From: Plazaster borealis
Lineage: Eukaryota; Echinodermata; Asteroidea; Forcipulatida; Labidiasteridae
Length of the DNA stretch: 64,000 nucleotides
Assembly (NCBI GenBank): GCA_021014325.1
Contig: CM037472.1
Coordinates: 21,189,063-21,253,062, forward strand
Direction: 5' to 3'
In this document: one piece after another, positions 56,801-59,800 of the stretch
Position numbering within the stretch: position 1 is the stretch's first letter
Layout: each line of letters opens with the position of its first letter
Position numbers and translations under genes: made by a program
Notes under the pieces: generated by a model
Told to the model about the DNA's origin: nothing
The model's input: only the letters and a program-made list of their open reading frames with translations
Databases searched by the model: none

Positions 56801-59800
56801 AAGGCCATCGCTCTCTCCATCAACCTATGCAGTCAACAGTTCCTAAGACCAGACAGCCGTCACACTCAAGCACTCCGCGATGAGCTCAGTAACATGAACC
56901 TACGCTGGGATCACGTGTGCAGCAGAGCGGCCGACTGGCAGAAGGAATTACAGCTGGCGATCATGCAGTGTGAAGAGTTCCATCAAACCACGGCTGATCT
57001 GATGGTGTGGCTGGATGGCATCGAGGCAACCATGGATGAGAATGAGTCAGTAGATCTCAGCGCTGATGAGAACAGATTACATCATCAATACAGGGTATTC
57101 ATGGTAAGTTTCTATTATAACCGCTGTGTAATCTCCTCTAACCTGGGCCCAATTTCTTAGAGCTGCTTTTGCTTAACCAAAATAAGCAGGATACCAGTCA
57201 CAAATTGAACATGTGATATTGGATTTTGGCTGGTAGCCTTATTCTGGTAAGAATTATGTATTTTCTGTGACTTTTTATCCTGTGCACTGAGACTATTTTG
57301 TATATTATGTTTGTTCTTTTAAGAAATGGCTGAATAAATAATAATAGGTTATATGGATGGATTGGAAGACAAGTCACATGACCAGACCAAAATAACAGAC
57401 TACTGCATTTGAGGCTCGATATCAGGCATGGTGGTACCCCCTATTGTGTCTTCATTGTGTGCTTGAAGAGAAAAATAGTGTGTTAAAGTATGGGAACATT
57501 GGGAGGGGTACCCTCTGCACCCCCCCCCCCCCCCAAATACCATATCGGGCATGGTATAGACTACTGGTGACAATCTAAGCTTTTAAACTGTCTAAATGGA
57601 TGTGTGTATTACTGTTGTTTTAAATTTTGGTTGGATTTGTTCCTCATTATTATTAGAAATTCAAGCGTGAGCTTGCGTCTTCCCAGCCCAAGGTGTCATC
57701 TCTGAAAGAGACCGCTGATCAACTCCTTGTAGACGTAGAGTCCAAGGATTGTCAAGCCACTCGAGATAAACTTCATCTGATCTCAAGAAAGATCACCACA
57801 CTGCTAAGACGATGCGAAGACAACCTTGAACTGTTAGAGACCACAATTGACCCCACACAGTTTGAAATTGATAAGGTCAGTACCTAGTTATTGTCTTTTC
57901 AACTTGGTGAAGTCAGTTTCATACACACGTTCAATGTGCTCCAATTTACTTTTAAAAAAGTGTTTGTTTAAACCCACCTATTTAATTTCTAAATTGTAGC
58001 CACAACTTTTTGTCATACCTGTGTATACTTGTGGATGTTAATTTCTCTGCTATTTTTGTACAAATGAATTAAGAGTTGCTTGTCTAGAATTCGTTCACCA
58101 TATCAGTGTTTCACATTTTACTTCTGAATATTTTTACTTCTGAATATGGTTGTGCTAGCTTGTGCTAGTGGCACATTTTGTTTTATACATTTGAATTTGT
58201 TTGTATTACGTTTCCATTTGTGAGTCATCCAAAAGTACAATGATGTGCTAGGAAAAAGGATTCAACATTGTAAAATTTGTCAGGGCTCGAAATACCCGCT
58301 GGACCACTAGACTACTGGCCAGAAAAATACCTACTGGACCACTGGACTACTGGCCAGAGTCCAGTATCTGGCTTGTTTCTTCAGACCCATTGTGCTACAG
58401 TGTACTGCTTTTTCTGAACACATACATAAAGGTTTACTTATAATTTGGCTCATTTGGCTTGTCAAGTCCAAACCTCTAGGGCCCAATTTCATAGAGATGC
58501 TTAAGCAGCAAATATTGCTCAATACTTTTCCGCTCAGCAAAAATAAGCAGGACACCAGTCAAATATGCTACATGTGCAATGGTATGTTACCTGGTAACCT
58601 TATTCTTGTAAGCATAATCTGTTTTGTGCTGAACTACTTTTTGTGCTCGATGAAATTTGGCCCAGGACTTGTCTTTCATTCATGTAATTATGTTTTAGTG
58701 GTAGGCTTAGTGTCCAATCTCTTGTAATTGCCTAATCTAGGATGAAGTTTTTGAATTGAATTAATCATTTGCAACTATTTATGAATGAATTAAAGTTGCA
58801 CTAATTTACAGTCACTTATGATATGAATTTGTTGCTTTTGATATGACAGCCTGAAGATCAGAGTATCAGCCCCACGAGGGCAGCATTTCCTCTTCAAGCC
58901 ATGGGAGATATGATGGGGGAGTTTGGTAGTACCCCAATGCTACGTACGGGTACACCCGTATACACCATGAGGCATTTCACTGACGCTGCAACCAATACGA
59001 TACCCAGAGATGAGGAAGACGGAGCTCCTATTGTGTAAGTCATATTGCTTGATATCTTACCCAGAGCCCAATTTCATAGAACTGCTTAAGCAGAAAATAT
59101 TGCTTAACAATTTGCTGCTAAACAAAAATAGGCAGGATACCAGTTACATATAGTAAACATGACATGGTATTTTGGCTGGTAACCTTATTCTGGTAAGCAA
59201 GATTTTGTTGTGCTCAGCTACTTTTTGTGCTTACAAGCAGCTCTATAAAAATTGGGCCCTGGTCGTCAATTATTGCATCAAGAACATCAGAAATTAGAAT
59301 ATCTCCTCACCGTTTTCATTCTGAGGCTGTTGCTAAGGGTTTTTTCTATGGGCATCCTATGCTTCAATGCATGTTAACGTTGTGATCCAGTCAAAGCCGC
59401 TACATTGGAAATGGCCCGACATTGCAGGAAAAAAAACTCAGAAAAGTACACAGGTATTTTTGTTACACTGAGCAAAAAGTGCCACAGAAGCACAGTGACA
59501 ATATAGTAGAAACTTGTGCGCTGTAATATTTTTTGATGTAAATTTATTGTGACTGGCCTCTGCAAAATGTTGCATTCTGGGTTCACATCAAATCGTCGCG
59601 TCAGTGCAAAAACGTCATATCTCGATTTTGCAAAAACATTGTATCTCGCACGAAAATGCTCAATGCAAAAAACTATGTATCTCGATGCGTACTTGTTTTG
59701 TGTGTACATCCGGGCTATTTTAAGCGAGATACAACATTTTCAAACTCGCACATAATGTAACTGCTACTTTATGGGATACAGCGTTTTTGCACTGATACGA

